Shown piece by piece: positions 55,211 to 63,335 of a stretch of DNA of 64,000 bases. Each line of letters opens with the position of its first letter. The first letter of the stretch is position 1. The stretch spans positions 110,635 to 174,634 of the forward strand of contig CALTCK010000008.1 in assembly GCA_943842625.1 (NCBI GenBank), written 5' to 3'. The notes beneath the pieces were generated by a model. The model was not told the origin of the DNA and did not search any database. It was given only the letters and a program-made list of their open reading frames with translations. The position numbers and the translations under genes were made by a program. Source of the stretch: an uncultured Flavobacteriaceae bacterium (lineage in GTDB: Bacteria > Bacteroidota > Bacteroidia > Flavobacteriales > Flavobacteriaceae).

Positions 55211-55696
55211 TTATTTGAATGTTTTTTCCTCAAGACTAAATCCTACATCAATAATCCCATCAAGATTTTTAACGCCTGTAACGTCACCATTATTGCGCAT
55301 GGCATGAGATATACTAACTTTATAGGTTCCTTTTTCTGTGAAAGAAACATTTTCTTTATACCATAACTTATTTTCCTTTACATCACCTATTCCATTCCCC
55401 AACCAAGTTCCGTCAGGCTTTGCCATTTTGTACTCCAATGTATCTGTAACTATTTTACCATATGGAAAATTCATCGCAACAATTAAATATAAATTATTAA
55501 ATTTATAATCGTTGGTATTCCTAAGATTTATAAATAAATTATAACCTTTCAAACTATCTAACTCTGGCAAATTAAATGTTATAATCTCTTGCTTTTTCCA
55601 TACTCCTGACAAATCTTTATTCATACTAATTAAAGTTTTTGAGTCGCATGAAAAAATCAGGATTAGAAAAAATGAAAAGGCAAAAAGTTTAGACAT
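55211..55696 (-). CDS. gldH: gliding motility lipoprotein GldH
   Basis: GldH is an outer-membrane-associated lipoprotein needed for gliding and type IX secretion in flavobacteria. The protein is 161 residues from the ATG at 55696: signal peptide MSKLFAFSFFLILIFSC with the lipobox cysteine (Cys17), then a beta-rich mature part with NTNDYKFNNLYLIVAMNFP and a C-terminal GVKNLDGIIDVGFSLE. A longer frame starting at 55825 would run into ricT and is not needed. It overlaps the ricT stop by 8 bases, so the pair is coupled. Its presence suggests a gliding or type IX secretion lineage. Confidence 0.88.
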   Translation of the reverse strand: MSKLFAFSFFLILIFSCDSKTLISMNKDLSGVWKKQEIITFNLPELDSLKGYNLFINLRNTNDYKFNNLYLIVAMNFPYGKIVTDTLEYKMAKPDGTWLGNGIGDVKENKLWYKENVSFTEKGTYKVSISHAMRNNGDVTGVKNLDGIIDVGFSLEEKTFK

Positions 55697-56870
55697 TCTT
55701 TTTGATTTTTTTATGTTGGTGGGGGTGTGTGTTTCTGGATTTATTTTTATTTTTCCTTTTTCTATTATTTTTAGATTTTGGTTTATCAAATCGAGTAAGA
55801 CTGTCTTGACCAACAACATTCTCAAATATTTTTGTTCCAGAAATATGTTCCTCTACAACAAATTCTTCTAAGCTTGAAACTTTAATGCCTTTCTTGTTTA
55901 GCGCAATAATCTCGTTGGCATTATCAACACTAATCTTATGCCAATTCATCCCCTGTTTTTCATAACCGTACCAGAGGAATCGTTTAAAAATATCTGTTTT
56001 ATGACAAATAGCAGTCCCCTTTTCAGTTATTAATTTAATACCACTTTTAGGAATATCTTTTAGGGCATCTAGATAGGTATCTAGCTCATAATTTAGACAG
56101 CATTTTAGTTTTCCGCATTGACCTGCTAATTTTTGAGGATTTAAAGAAAGCTGTTGATAACGAGCGGCAGATGTTTTAACAGATCTAAAATCAGTTAACC
56201 AGGTGGAACAGCATAACTCGCGGCCACAGGATCCAATACCTCCTAGCCTAGAAGCTTCTTGCCTAAAGCCAACTTGTTTCATTTCAACTCTTGTACTAAA
56301 TGCACTAGCAAAATCTCTAATTAATTGTCTAAAATCTACTCGTTCTTCAGCAGTATAATAGAATGTTGTTTTAGATCCATCACCTTGATATTCAATATCA
56401 GATATCTTCATTTTTAATCCAAGATGAATAGCAATTTCACGTGATCTTTTTTGAATCTCAGCCTCTTTAGCTCTGACCGTTTGCCAAATATCAATATCTT
56501 TTTGAGTTGCCTTTCTGTAAATTTTTGGAAGATTATTAGTAGTTTCATTATGGCTTTTCTTTTTCATTTGTACTTTTACCAATTCACCGGTAAGAGTAAT
56601 AATTCCAATATCATGCCCAGACATTGCCTCAGTAGCAACAATATCTCCAATTGATAAAGATAAATTTTCTGAATTTTTGTAAAAGTGTTTTCTTCCGTTT
56701 TTAAAACGAACTTCCACTCCAATAAATGGTTTTTGATCACCTGGTAATGACATGTTAGATAACCAATCGAAAACAGTCAACTTGTTACAACCATCAGATC
56801 CACATGTGCCATTGTTTTTACAGCCTTTTGGCTGCCCATCAACCCCAGAACTACAACTTGTACAGCCCAT
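55689..56870 (-). CDS. RicT-like PSP1-domain protein
   Basis: A 393-residue protein of the YaaT/RicT (PSP1 C-terminal) family. The N-terminus is cysteine-rich (CTSCSSGVDGQ, KGCKNNGTCGSDGCNK), suitable for an iron-sulfur cluster. The PSP1 core holds GGIGSCGRELCCSTWLTDF, SLNPQKLAGQCGKLKCCLNYE and KDIPKSGI. The C-terminal ~40 residues are strongly basic (KNNRKRKNKNKSRNTH). RicT in Bacillus works with RicA and RicF in RNA processing/development; the role in Bacteroidota is unknown, though linkage to gldH is common. It starts the ricT-gldH-PBP1A-DUF3784-scoAB run. Confidence 0.85.
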   Translation of the reverse strand: MGCTSCSSGVDGQPKGCKNNGTCGSDGCNKLTVFDWLSNMSLPGDQKPFIGVEVRFKNGRKHFYKNSENLSLSIGDIVATEAMSGHDIGIITLTGELVKVQMKKKSHNETTNNLPKIYRKATQKDIDIWQTVRAKEAEIQKRSREIAIHLGLKMKISDIEYQGDGSKTTFYYTAEERVDFRQLIRDFASAFSTRVEMKQVGFRQEASRLGGIGSCGRELCCSTWLTDFRSVKTSAARYQQLSLNPQKLAGQCGKLKCCLNYELDTYLDALKDIPKSGIKLITEKGTAICHKTDIFKRFLWYGYEKQGMNWHKISVDNANEIIALNKKGIKVSSLEEFVVEEHISGTKIFENVVGQDSLTRFDKPKSKNNRKRKNKNKSRNTHPHQHKKIKKNV

Positions 56871-57000
56871 AATTATATATAAAAGCTCTTAATTACATAA
56901 GAGACGTCGATTAAACTTTATAAAATCGTTTAAATTTTATTGGAGTAAAGATATTAATTCTAAACAAACCTTGTTAAGGTATTTTTGTTTTTCTTATTTT

Positions 57001-57008
57001 TACCTTTG
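57001..57008 (+). promoter_or_regulatory. candidate -7 box of recA promoter
   Basis: TACCTTTG is a full -7 match, 63 bases before the recA ATG. A second -7-like TATTTTTG lies at 56980-56987. Neither has a clear -33 box at 18-19 bases. No LexA-like palindrome is seen. Confidence 0.4.
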
Positions 57009-57070
57009 TAGTGCTAATAAAGAAATAGTACATTAGCATAATAACATTTTCAATAAAAAAAGACAGACTA

Positions 57071-58075
57071 ATGAGCAACGAAAAAGACGCAAAATTAAAA
57101 GCATTAAAGTTAACTTTAGATAAATTAGATAAAACATATGGTAAGGGAACTGTAATGAAAATGGGAGATGCAGCCATAGAAGATATGGAGATTATTCCAA
57201 CAGGTTCTTTGGGTTTAGATGTTGCTTTAGGGGTAGGAGGTTATCCAAAAGGGAGAGTTGTCGAAATATATGGGCCTGAATCGTCGGGTAAAACTACCTT
57301 AACTTTACATGCAATTGCTGAGGCTCAAAAAAAAGGAGGAATAGCTGCTTTTATTGATGCTGAACATGCTTTTGACAGATATTATGCAGAAGATCTAGGA
57401 GTAGATGTTGAAAATTTAATTATTTCGCAACCCGATAATGGAGAGCAAGCATTAGAAATTACCGATAATTTAATTCGTTCCGGAGCTATAGATATCATTG
57501 TAATTGATTCTGTAGCCGCTTTAACTCCTAAGAGCGAAATAGAAGGAGAAATGGGAGATTCTAAAATGGGACTTCATGCCCGTCTAATGTCTCAAGCTTT
57601 GCGTAAACTAACGGGGTCTATTAGTAAAACTAAATGTACAGTTATCTTTATTAATCAATTGAGAGAAAAGATTGGAGTTATGTTTGGTAACCCAGAGACG
57701 ACAACAGGAGGGAATGCACTAAAATTCTACGCTTCTGTAAGACTTGATATAAGAAGATCTACACAAATAAAAAATACAAATAGTGAGGTTTTGGGCAATA
57801 AAACAAGAGTCAAAGTTGTTAAGAATAAAGTTGCTCCTCCATTTAAAACTGTTGAATTTGACATTGTTTATGGGAAAGGTATTTCAAAAGTTGGTGAAAT
57901 CATAGATCTTGGAGTTGATTTTGAAATCATTAAAAAGAGCGGCTCCTGGTTTAGTTACGATGACACAAAATTAGGCCAGGGTAGAGAAGCTGTCAAGTCT
58001 TTACTTTTAGATAATCCTGAGTTAATGGATGAACTTGAGCAAAAAATAAAAGAAGCAATTACAGAAAATAAATAG
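57071..58075 (+). CDS. recA: recombinase RecA
   Basis: RecA drives strand exchange and SOS signalling. The 334-residue protein shows the Walker [11 protein letters not shown] (68-77), the DAEHAFD motif, Walker [13 protein letters not shown], loop [24 protein letters not shown] (in shorter pieces), L2-region [25 protein letters not shown] and a short acidic C-terminus. Slightly shorter than E. coli RecA (352), mainly at the C-terminal tail. Confidence 0.97.
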   Translation: MSNEKDAKLKALKLTLDKLDKTYGKGTVMKMGDAAIEDMEIIPTGSLGLDVALGVGGYPKGRVVEIYGPESSGKTTLTLHAIAEAQKKGGIAAFIDAEHAFDRYYAEDLGVDVENLIISQPDNGEQALEITDNLIRSGAIDIIVIDSVAALTPKSEIEGEMGDSKMGLHARLMSQALRKLTGSISKTKCTVIFINQLREKIGVMFGNPETTTGGNALKFYASVRLDIRRSTQIKNTNSEVLGNKTRVKVVKNKVAPPFKTVEFDIVYGKGISKVGEIIDLGVDFEIIKKSGSWFSYDDTKLGQGREAVKSLLLDNPELMDELEQKIKEAITENK

Positions 58076-58199
58076 TATTTTTTTCTTCTTACGCAACCTA
58101 TTTGTTTATTAGGTATCTATTCCTTGTAGATGTCTTTTAGTTGTTGTTTGTTTATTATTTAGTTAATTCAACATTTTATAAAAGTTTAAGATACTACGT

Positions 58200-58739
58200 T
58201 TGACATTAGAAGAGCTCATATCAAATTGTAAAAAGCAAGATTTAAAAGCTCAGGAAGAGTTATATAAGAAATTTTCGGGGATACTATTTGCTGTTTGCTT
58301 AAAGTATTCTCCAAATTATCATGAAGCAGAGGATAATTTACAGGATGCTTTTTTAACAATTTTTCAACGTATTGAGCAATTTAAGGGCAAAGGTTCTTTT
58401 GAAGGTTGGATGAAACGAGTAACCATTAATACAGTGCTCCAAAAATATCGAAAGAAAAAAATATTTCATCTTTCGAATGAAGAACAGATTGAACAAGAAG
58501 AGGTTGTTGAAGTCGAGAATAATCAGGTTCCTTTGGATTTTTTATTAAAAATAGTCCAGGAACTACCTAACAGATATCGATTGGTTTTTACCATGTATGT
58601 CCTGGATGATTATTCACATAAAGAAATAGCTGATTCTGTTGGGATTTCAGTGGGAACCTCCAAATCGAACCTTGCAAGAGCAAGGGGGATTTTGAAAATA
58701 AAGATTGAAGATTATTACAAAGTAAAATTAAAAAATTAA
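58200..58739 (+). CDS. RNA polymerase sigma-70 family factor (ECF-like)
   Basis: A 179-residue two-domain sigma factor. Region 2: SPNYHEAEDNLQDAFLTIF and GSFEGWMKRVTINTV; region 4: YVLDDYSHKEIADSVGISVGTSKSNLARARG, a helix-turn-helix. The start is TTG at 58200 (an in-frame stop lies upstream and no ATG is available). It sits 29 bases before a membrane-anchored protein with a beta-barrel-like end, and is probably co-transcribed with it. Cognate promoter targets are unknown. Confidence 0.9.
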   Translation: MTLEELISNCKKQDLKAQEELYKKFSGILFAVCLKYSPNYHEAEDNLQDAFLTIFQRIEQFKGKGSFEGWMKRVTINTVLQKYRKKKIFHLSNEEQIEQEEVVEVENNQVPLDFLLKIVQELPNRYRLVFTMYVLDDYSHKEIADSVGISVGTSKSNLARARGILKIKIEDYYKVKLKN

Positions 58740-58768
58740 TTTTTTTTAAAAATATCCATCAAGGATCA

Positions 58769-60217
58769 ATGAAAGTTAAAAAAAATATAGACGATTTATT
58801 TAAAGCTAGCTTTAAAAATTTTGAGGCTGTTCCTTCACCAGACGTTTGGAAAAATATTCAAACAAAACTGAAAGAAGAAGATGATGATCGTAAGGTGATT
58901 CCAATTTGGGTTAAATTTAGTGGAATTGCCGCCCTTTTAGCTTTGTTTTTTACCATTGGGAAGTCTTTACTAAATGATTCATTTAACCAGACAAACACAC
59001 CTGTTGTTTATGAAACTAACTTAGAAATAAATAAAGATTTATTAGATGAAAAACGTATAGAAATCACACCACTTTCAAATAAAACTGTATCCAGCCAAGG
59101 AGATGATCATACTGAGTCAACAAATAAGCCCCCTTCAGAAGTTGCTGCTAGCTCAAAAACAGTTATTTCTAACAATAAAAATTCTAAAAAGAAAATAATA
59201 CTCCAAAATAATCTAGAAGCTCTGAAGAATAAAATAGCTGTCTCAGAAAGGAACACTCAATCAAAATCATCTACAAATATTACCCTCAATAAAGGTATTA
59301 TAAATAAAGAAATTAGTACCGGAACAATTTCTGAAACTGCAATTGCAATCAATAACTCTAAACATAGCAAAGAACAGGACTTTTTAAAAGAAAATCCTGA
59401 GCAGGACATCATTGAAAATAAAAAATCAATTTTTGATGCGATTAACGAAGTTTCAGATGAATCAACAGTTATTGTAGCAGATGATTCGCCAGATCATCGT
59501 TGGGAACTAACCCCTAATGTAGCACCAGTTTATTACAATACACTAAGTGAAGGGTCCTCAATAGATCCTATGTTTTCTGATAATAGTAAAAATAGCGATT
59601 TAAACATTGCCTACGGAATTAAAGTAAGTTACAATTTAACCAAAAGATTTAGTATTCGCTCCGGAGTTAGCAATGTTAATTTAAGTTATTCAACAACTGG
59701 TTTAGAGCTAGGAACTGGTCCTCTTAGTGCAGCCTCAACTACTGGCATCGATTATTACGAAAGAAATAATGTCACAATTGTTGTAGATAAAGGAGCGCTA
59801 GCAGATCAAGGTTCAGACAATCCATTTGGAAATATTACTCCAAAATCAACAAATGGAGAAACGTATTTGAACCAAAATATAAGTTATTTTGAAATGCCTT
59901 TAGAATTAAATTATGCAATCATAAATAAAAAATTTGGAATCAACCTTATAGGTGGATTTAGTACCTTAATACTAGGTAATAATGAAATATCTGTAGAAGC
60001 GGGAGATTTTAATGAAGTCCTTGGTGAGGCTAGTAATTTATCATCTCTAAGCTTTACAACTAACATCGGACTGGGTTTGAATTATAGTTTTTCAAAAAAG
60101 TTAATGTTTATTATCGAACCTATGTTCAAGTACCAACTCAATCCATATACAGATTCTTCTGTTGATTTTAAACCCTATTATATAGGTGTTTATAGTGGTT
60201 TGAGTTTTAAGTTTTAG
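58769..60217 (+). CDS. single-TM protein with beta-barrel-like C-terminus, sigma-linked
   Basis: A 482-residue protein directly behind the sigma factor. Residues 1-45 are a small cytoplasmic helical domain (NIDDLFKASFKNFEAVPSPDVWKN), like the N-terminal domain of anti-sigma factors; TM helix about 48-66 (WVKFSGIAALLALFFTIG); then a Ser/Asn/Lys-rich linker to ~240; and a C-terminal ~230 residues of alternating beta strands (KVSYNLTKRFSIRSGVS, FGINLIGGFSTLILG, IGLGLNYSFSKKLMFIIEP) ending GVYSGLSFKF, an outer-membrane-barrel-type ending with terminal phenylalanine. This combination suggests an anti-sigma-like regulator whose periplasmic domain resembles a barrel. Function not known. Confidence 0.7.
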   Translation: MKVKKNIDDLFKASFKNFEAVPSPDVWKNIQTKLKEEDDDRKVIPIWVKFSGIAALLALFFTIGKSLLNDSFNQTNTPVVYETNLEINKDLLDEKRIEITPLSNKTVSSQGDDHTESTNKPPSEVAASSKTVISNNKNSKKKIILQNNLEALKNKIAVSERNTQSKSSTNITLNKGIINKEISTGTISETAIAINNSKHSKEQDFLKENPEQDIIENKKSIFDAINEVSDESTVIVADDSPDHRWELTPNVAPVYYNTLSEGSSIDPMFSDNSKNSDLNIAYGIKVSYNLTKRFSIRSGVSNVNLSYSTTGLELGTGPLSAASTTGIDYYERNNVTIVVDKGALADQGSDNPFGNITPKSTNGETYLNQNISYFEMPLELNYAIINKKFGINLIGGFSTLILGNNEISVEAGDFNEVLGEASNLSSLSFTTNIGLGLNYSFSKKLMFIIEPMFKYQLNPYTDSSVDFKPYYIGVYSGLSFKF

Positions 60218-60264
60218 TTTAGGTTAAGTTTGTTTGGGTTTGTAAACAGCGAACCATTTAAGGA

Positions 60265-60296
60265 AAACCATCTTTCGCCATAAGATGGTTTTTTTT
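60265..60296 (+). terminator. terminator after the sigma-linked gene
   Basis: AAACCATCTT (60265-60274) pairs with AAGATGGTTT (60282-60291) around a 7-base loop and continues into a run of eight T (60289-60296). The T-run touches the stop codon of the convergent PlsC gene. Confidence 0.88.
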
Positions 60297-61038
60297 ATAG
60301 AGAAGGATTTTCCAATTCATTTAAAATAATAGCACGTGTCTTAGCTTTTAATTCTTTTTTCATTTCTAAAGAATAATTAGTTGTCGCTAAAGGTTTATGT
60401 ATCAATGCTCTAATCTTACCTGGGCCACCACTAAAAAAAGTATACGAAAACCTTTTTTTATTGTCGTGAAATATCATTGGAACGATTGGAAGATGGTGCT
60501 CTATAGCTAATCTAAAGGCGCCATCTTTGAAGGTGTCCAGGACAATACTCTCATCGTAAGGGACTCCTCCTTCGGGGAATATGCAAATACTATAACCTTG
60601 GTTAATTTTTTGTTGTGCACTTTTGTATACATTTCTTCTACTTTTAGAGTCATTTCTATCAACGAGAATACATGTACGCTTATAAATAAATCCAAATAAA
60701 GGGATTTTACTCAGTTCTTTTTTACCAACAAATACAACAGGATATTTAGTAATGTAAAGCATTAACATAATGTCAATCATTGAAGTATGATTTGCGACAA
60801 TCATGTGGCTAATCCCTTTTTTTAGCTCAAATTCTCTTTTAATTACAGGCTTAAACCCCATGCCAATCAAGATAATATAAGCCCAAATTCGAGCAATTTT
60901 AAAAAAAGCAGGATACCAGGCGCTTCTTAAAACACTTGTAAATAGAAAGATAAACAATACGATAATACTAACAGCATTTAGTAGGTAATACCAAATTCGA
61001 TATAAGAGGATTGCTATGTTTTTGAAAAAAATCAACAC
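60295..61038 (-). CDS. plsC: 1-acylglycerol-3-phosphate acyltransferase (second copy)
   Basis: A 247-residue acyltransferase: two hydrophobic segments at the N-terminus (about 10-38), the HX4D motif VANHTSMIDIMLM and the FPEGG motif in ICIFPEGGVPYDE. This is the second PlsC-type protein in the window; the two share the same fold but are not adjacent paralogues. The start is GTG at 61038, with TTG following; there is an in-frame stop just upstream, so no ATG is possible. Either copy could also act on other lyso-lipids such as in ornithine lipid synthesis. Confidence 0.87.
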   Translation of the reverse strand: MLIFFKNIAILLYRIWYYLLNAVSIIVLFIFLFTSVLRSAWYPAFFKIARIWAYIILIGMGFKPVIKREFELKKGISHMIVANHTSMIDIMLMLYITKYPVVFVGKKELSKIPLFGFIYKRTCILVDRNDSKSRRNVYKSAQQKINQGYSICIFPEGGVPYDESIVLDTFKDGAFRLAIEHHLPIVPMIFHDNKKRFSYTFFSGGPGKIRALIHKPLATTNYSLEMKKELKAKTRAIILNELENPSL

Positions 61039-61084
61039 TTTTCAAAAATAGCAAAATGAAGACAATCAAAACCTTTAAAAAAAT

Positions 61085-61092
61085 TATCTTTG
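61085..61092 (+). promoter_or_regulatory. candidate -7 box of trpS promoter
   Basis: TATCTTTG is a full -7 match, 60 bases before the trpS ATG. No -33 box at normal distance. Confidence 0.45.
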
Positions 61093-61151
61093 TAAATACT
61101 TAAAAACAAATAAGTTATTTTTGAATACAAATTATTTTTCATAAACACGCA

Positions 61152-62120
61152 ATGTCAAGAATTTTAACAGGCATACAAAGTACGGGAACTCCTCATCTAG
61201 GAAATTTATTAGGAGCTATTTTACCTGCTATTAAGATGGCAAACAACCCAAAAAACGAATCCTTTTTATTTATTGCAGACTTACACTCATTAACTCAAAT
61301 TAAGGATGCTAAATTAATACAAGACAATACATACAGCACTGCAGCAGCTTGGTTGGCATTTGGATTAAATTTAGAAAAAACGGTATTTTATCGTCAAAGT
61401 GATATCCCGCAAGTATCAGAATTATCGTGGTATTTAAGTTGTTTTTTTCCATATCAAAGATTAACATTAGCGCATTCATTCAAAGATAAAGCAGATCGAT
61501 TGGAGGATGTAAACTCTGGATTATTTACCTATCCGATGTTGATGGCAGCCGACATATTATTATACGACGCTAATATCGTTCCAGTAGGTAAGGATCAGCT
61601 TCAGCATCTTGAAATGACCAGAGATGTTGCGTCAAGATTTCATAGTAAAATGGGAGAAACATTTATTATGCCTGATGCAAAAGTGCAAGAAAACACGATG
61701 CTTATTCCAGGAACTGATGGTGAAAAAATGAGTAAATCAAAAAATAATATTATCAATATATTTCTAAATGATAAAAAATTAAGAAAGCAAATCATGGGAA
61801 TACAAACAGATAGTATCCCCATGGAAGATCCAAAAAAAACTGACTCTTGCAACGTTTTTACATTGTTTAAATTAATAGCTTCTCCAAATGAAATAGCTAG
61901 TATGAAAGCGAATTATGAAGGAGGAAATTATGGGTATGGACATGCCAAACAAGCTTTATTTGAATTACTCATCGAAAAGTTTTCAAAAGAAAGAGAAACG
62001 TATAATTATTATATGGAAAATTTATCAGAAGTAGATAAAGCATTAGAAATTGGCGCCAAAAAGGCTTCATTTGTAGCGAATGAAGTACTTGCAAGAGTTC
62101 GAAAAAAACTTGGTTATTAA
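61152..62120 (+). CDS. trpS: tryptophanyl-tRNA synthetase
   Basis: TrpS charges tRNA-Trp. The 322-residue class I synthetase shows the HIGH-type motif GTPHLGNLLGAI (12-23), the KMSKS motif (192-196) in GEKMSKSKNNI, and the substrate segments MLMAADILLYDANIVPVG and KDQLQHLEMTRD. Length is normal. It faces dprA with only 1 base between the stops. Confidence 0.96.
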   Translation: MSRILTGIQSTGTPHLGNLLGAILPAIKMANNPKNESFLFIADLHSLTQIKDAKLIQDNTYSTAAAWLAFGLNLEKTVFYRQSDIPQVSELSWYLSCFFPYQRLTLAHSFKDKADRLEDVNSGLFTYPMLMAADILLYDANIVPVGKDQLQHLEMTRDVASRFHSKMGETFIMPDAKVQENTMLIPGTDGEKMSKSKNNIINIFLNDKKLRKQIMGIQTDSIPMEDPKKTDSCNVFTLFKLIASPNEIASMKANYEGGNYGYGHAKQALFELLIEKFSKERETYNYYMENLSEVDKALEIGAKKASFVANEVLARVRKKLGY

Positions 62121-62121
62121 A

Positions 62122-63228
62122 TTATATAATTTCAAATAGCTTACCTGGTAGAGGCCTTATAATTTCTTTTAATTCCAATGATAATAAAATAGCTGCTAAT
62201 TTAAAGGTTGGAATACCACATTCAATAGAAATGACATCGAGTAACGCTTTCTCTTTTTCTTTTAAATAATTAAAAACTACATTTTCATCCTTGCTTAGTT
62301 TTTCGAATAATAGTGTTTGTGATTGCTTTTTTATTTTATTTTCAACTTCCCAGCCCAACATATAGATTAAATCTGCAGCACTTGTAATTAAATGCGCTTG
62401 TTGCGATTTAATAAGGTTATTACAACCTTTGCTTTGGGCATCGTTTGCTCTACCAGGTAATGCAAATACATCTCTGTGATACGAATTTGCGATATCTGCT
62501 GTAACAAGGCTTCCCCCTTTTTCTGCAGACTCAATAATTATAGTTGCCTCTGCTATTCCTGCTATAATTCTATTTCTTTTTAAAAAATTATTTTTAGTAA
62601 AGGGATCACTACTCCAAAATTCAGATATAAAGCCACCATTTTTTAAAACGTTGTTCACGTGTTTAGTATGGACTTTTGGATAAATTTGATTGTGACCATG
62701 CGCAAGACAAGCGATGGTTTGCAATCCATTATTTATTGCTGATTTATGAGCTGTTATATCAACTCCATATGCAAAGCCCGAGATAATAATTGGATTTAAT
62801 GGGGAAAGTTCATGAATTAATTCTTCACAGAAAGATTTTCCATAGCTCGTGATTTTTCGAGTACCAACAATACTAATAATTTTATTGTGATGAAGATTTA
62901 TTTTTCCTTTTTGAAAATAAAGAATGGGACCATCGTTACAGTGTTTTAATTTTTCAGGATAATTTTTATCTAAAAAATAGCGGTATTTAATATCGTTTTT
63001 TTCCATGAACTGGATTTCTTTTTCGGCTTCTCTTAACTGAATTTTTTTTGATAGTGCTCTTAATTTAAAAGGACCTAACCCCTTTATCTTTAATAGATTT
63101 CTTTTCCTTTCGCTAAAAACCCCTTCAGCCGATCCGACTTTTAAGATTAATTTTTTGGCAGTTGCATCACCAAGATAGGGTACACGTTGTAAAGCTAAGG
63201 TATAGCGTAATTCGTTTTTTGAAAACAT
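62122..63228 (-). CDS. dprA: DNA-protecting protein DprA
   Basis: DprA protects incoming single-stranded DNA and loads RecA in natural transformation. The 368-residue protein has an N-terminal helix-hairpin-helix-like region, the Rossmann core with IVGTRKITSYGKSF, the GFAYGVDITAHKSAI motif, AHGHNQIYPKVHT and PGRANDAQSKGCNNLI, and a C-terminal winged-helix-like domain. I chose the ATG at 63228 (MFSKNELRYTLALQRVP), matching family starts; a longer frame from 63267 is possible. Its presence means uptake or recombination functions may be active; no competence machinery is in the window. Confidence 0.93.
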   Translation of the reverse strand: MFSKNELRYTLALQRVPYLGDATAKKLILKVGSAEGVFSERKRNLLKIKGLGPFKLRALSKKIQLREAEKEIQFMEKNDIKYRYFLDKNYPEKLKHCNDGPILYFQKGKINLHHNKIISIVGTRKITSYGKSFCEELIHELSPLNPIIISGFAYGVDITAHKSAINNGLQTIACLAHGHNQIYPKVHTKHVNNVLKNGGFISEFWSSDPFTKNNFLKRNRIIAGIAEATIIIESAEKGGSLVTADIANSYHRDVFALPGRANDAQSKGCNNLIKSQQAHLITSAADLIYMLGWEVENKIKKQSQTLLFEKLSKDENVVFNYLKEKEKALLDVISIECGIPTFKLAAILLSLELKEIIRPLPGKLFEII

Positions 63229-63322
63229 AAGAGTAGTTATAAAAGGGGGAGTGTTTAAAAATAACATTTTTAAACTGTTAATAAAAATATAGATTTAAAA
63301 TGGTTTAAAAATGAATTTCTAT

Positions 63323-63330
63323 TATATTTG
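63323..63330 (+). promoter_or_regulatory. -7 box directly before the HU/SPOR gene
   Basis: TATATTTG is a full -7 match ending 5 bases before the ATG at 63336. Transcription would start at or within a few bases of the ATG, implying a leaderless mRNA. Confidence 0.5.
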
Positions 63331-63335
63331 TTTTG

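Noticed and set aside
55697..55825. N-terminal extension of gldH
   Set aside because: It lies inside ricT; the lipoprotein signal peptide begins at 55696.
56886..56903. CTCTTA/TAAGAG hairpin in the ricT leader
   Set aside because: Six AT-rich base pairs in a 200-base AT-rich gap may occur by chance; no further support.
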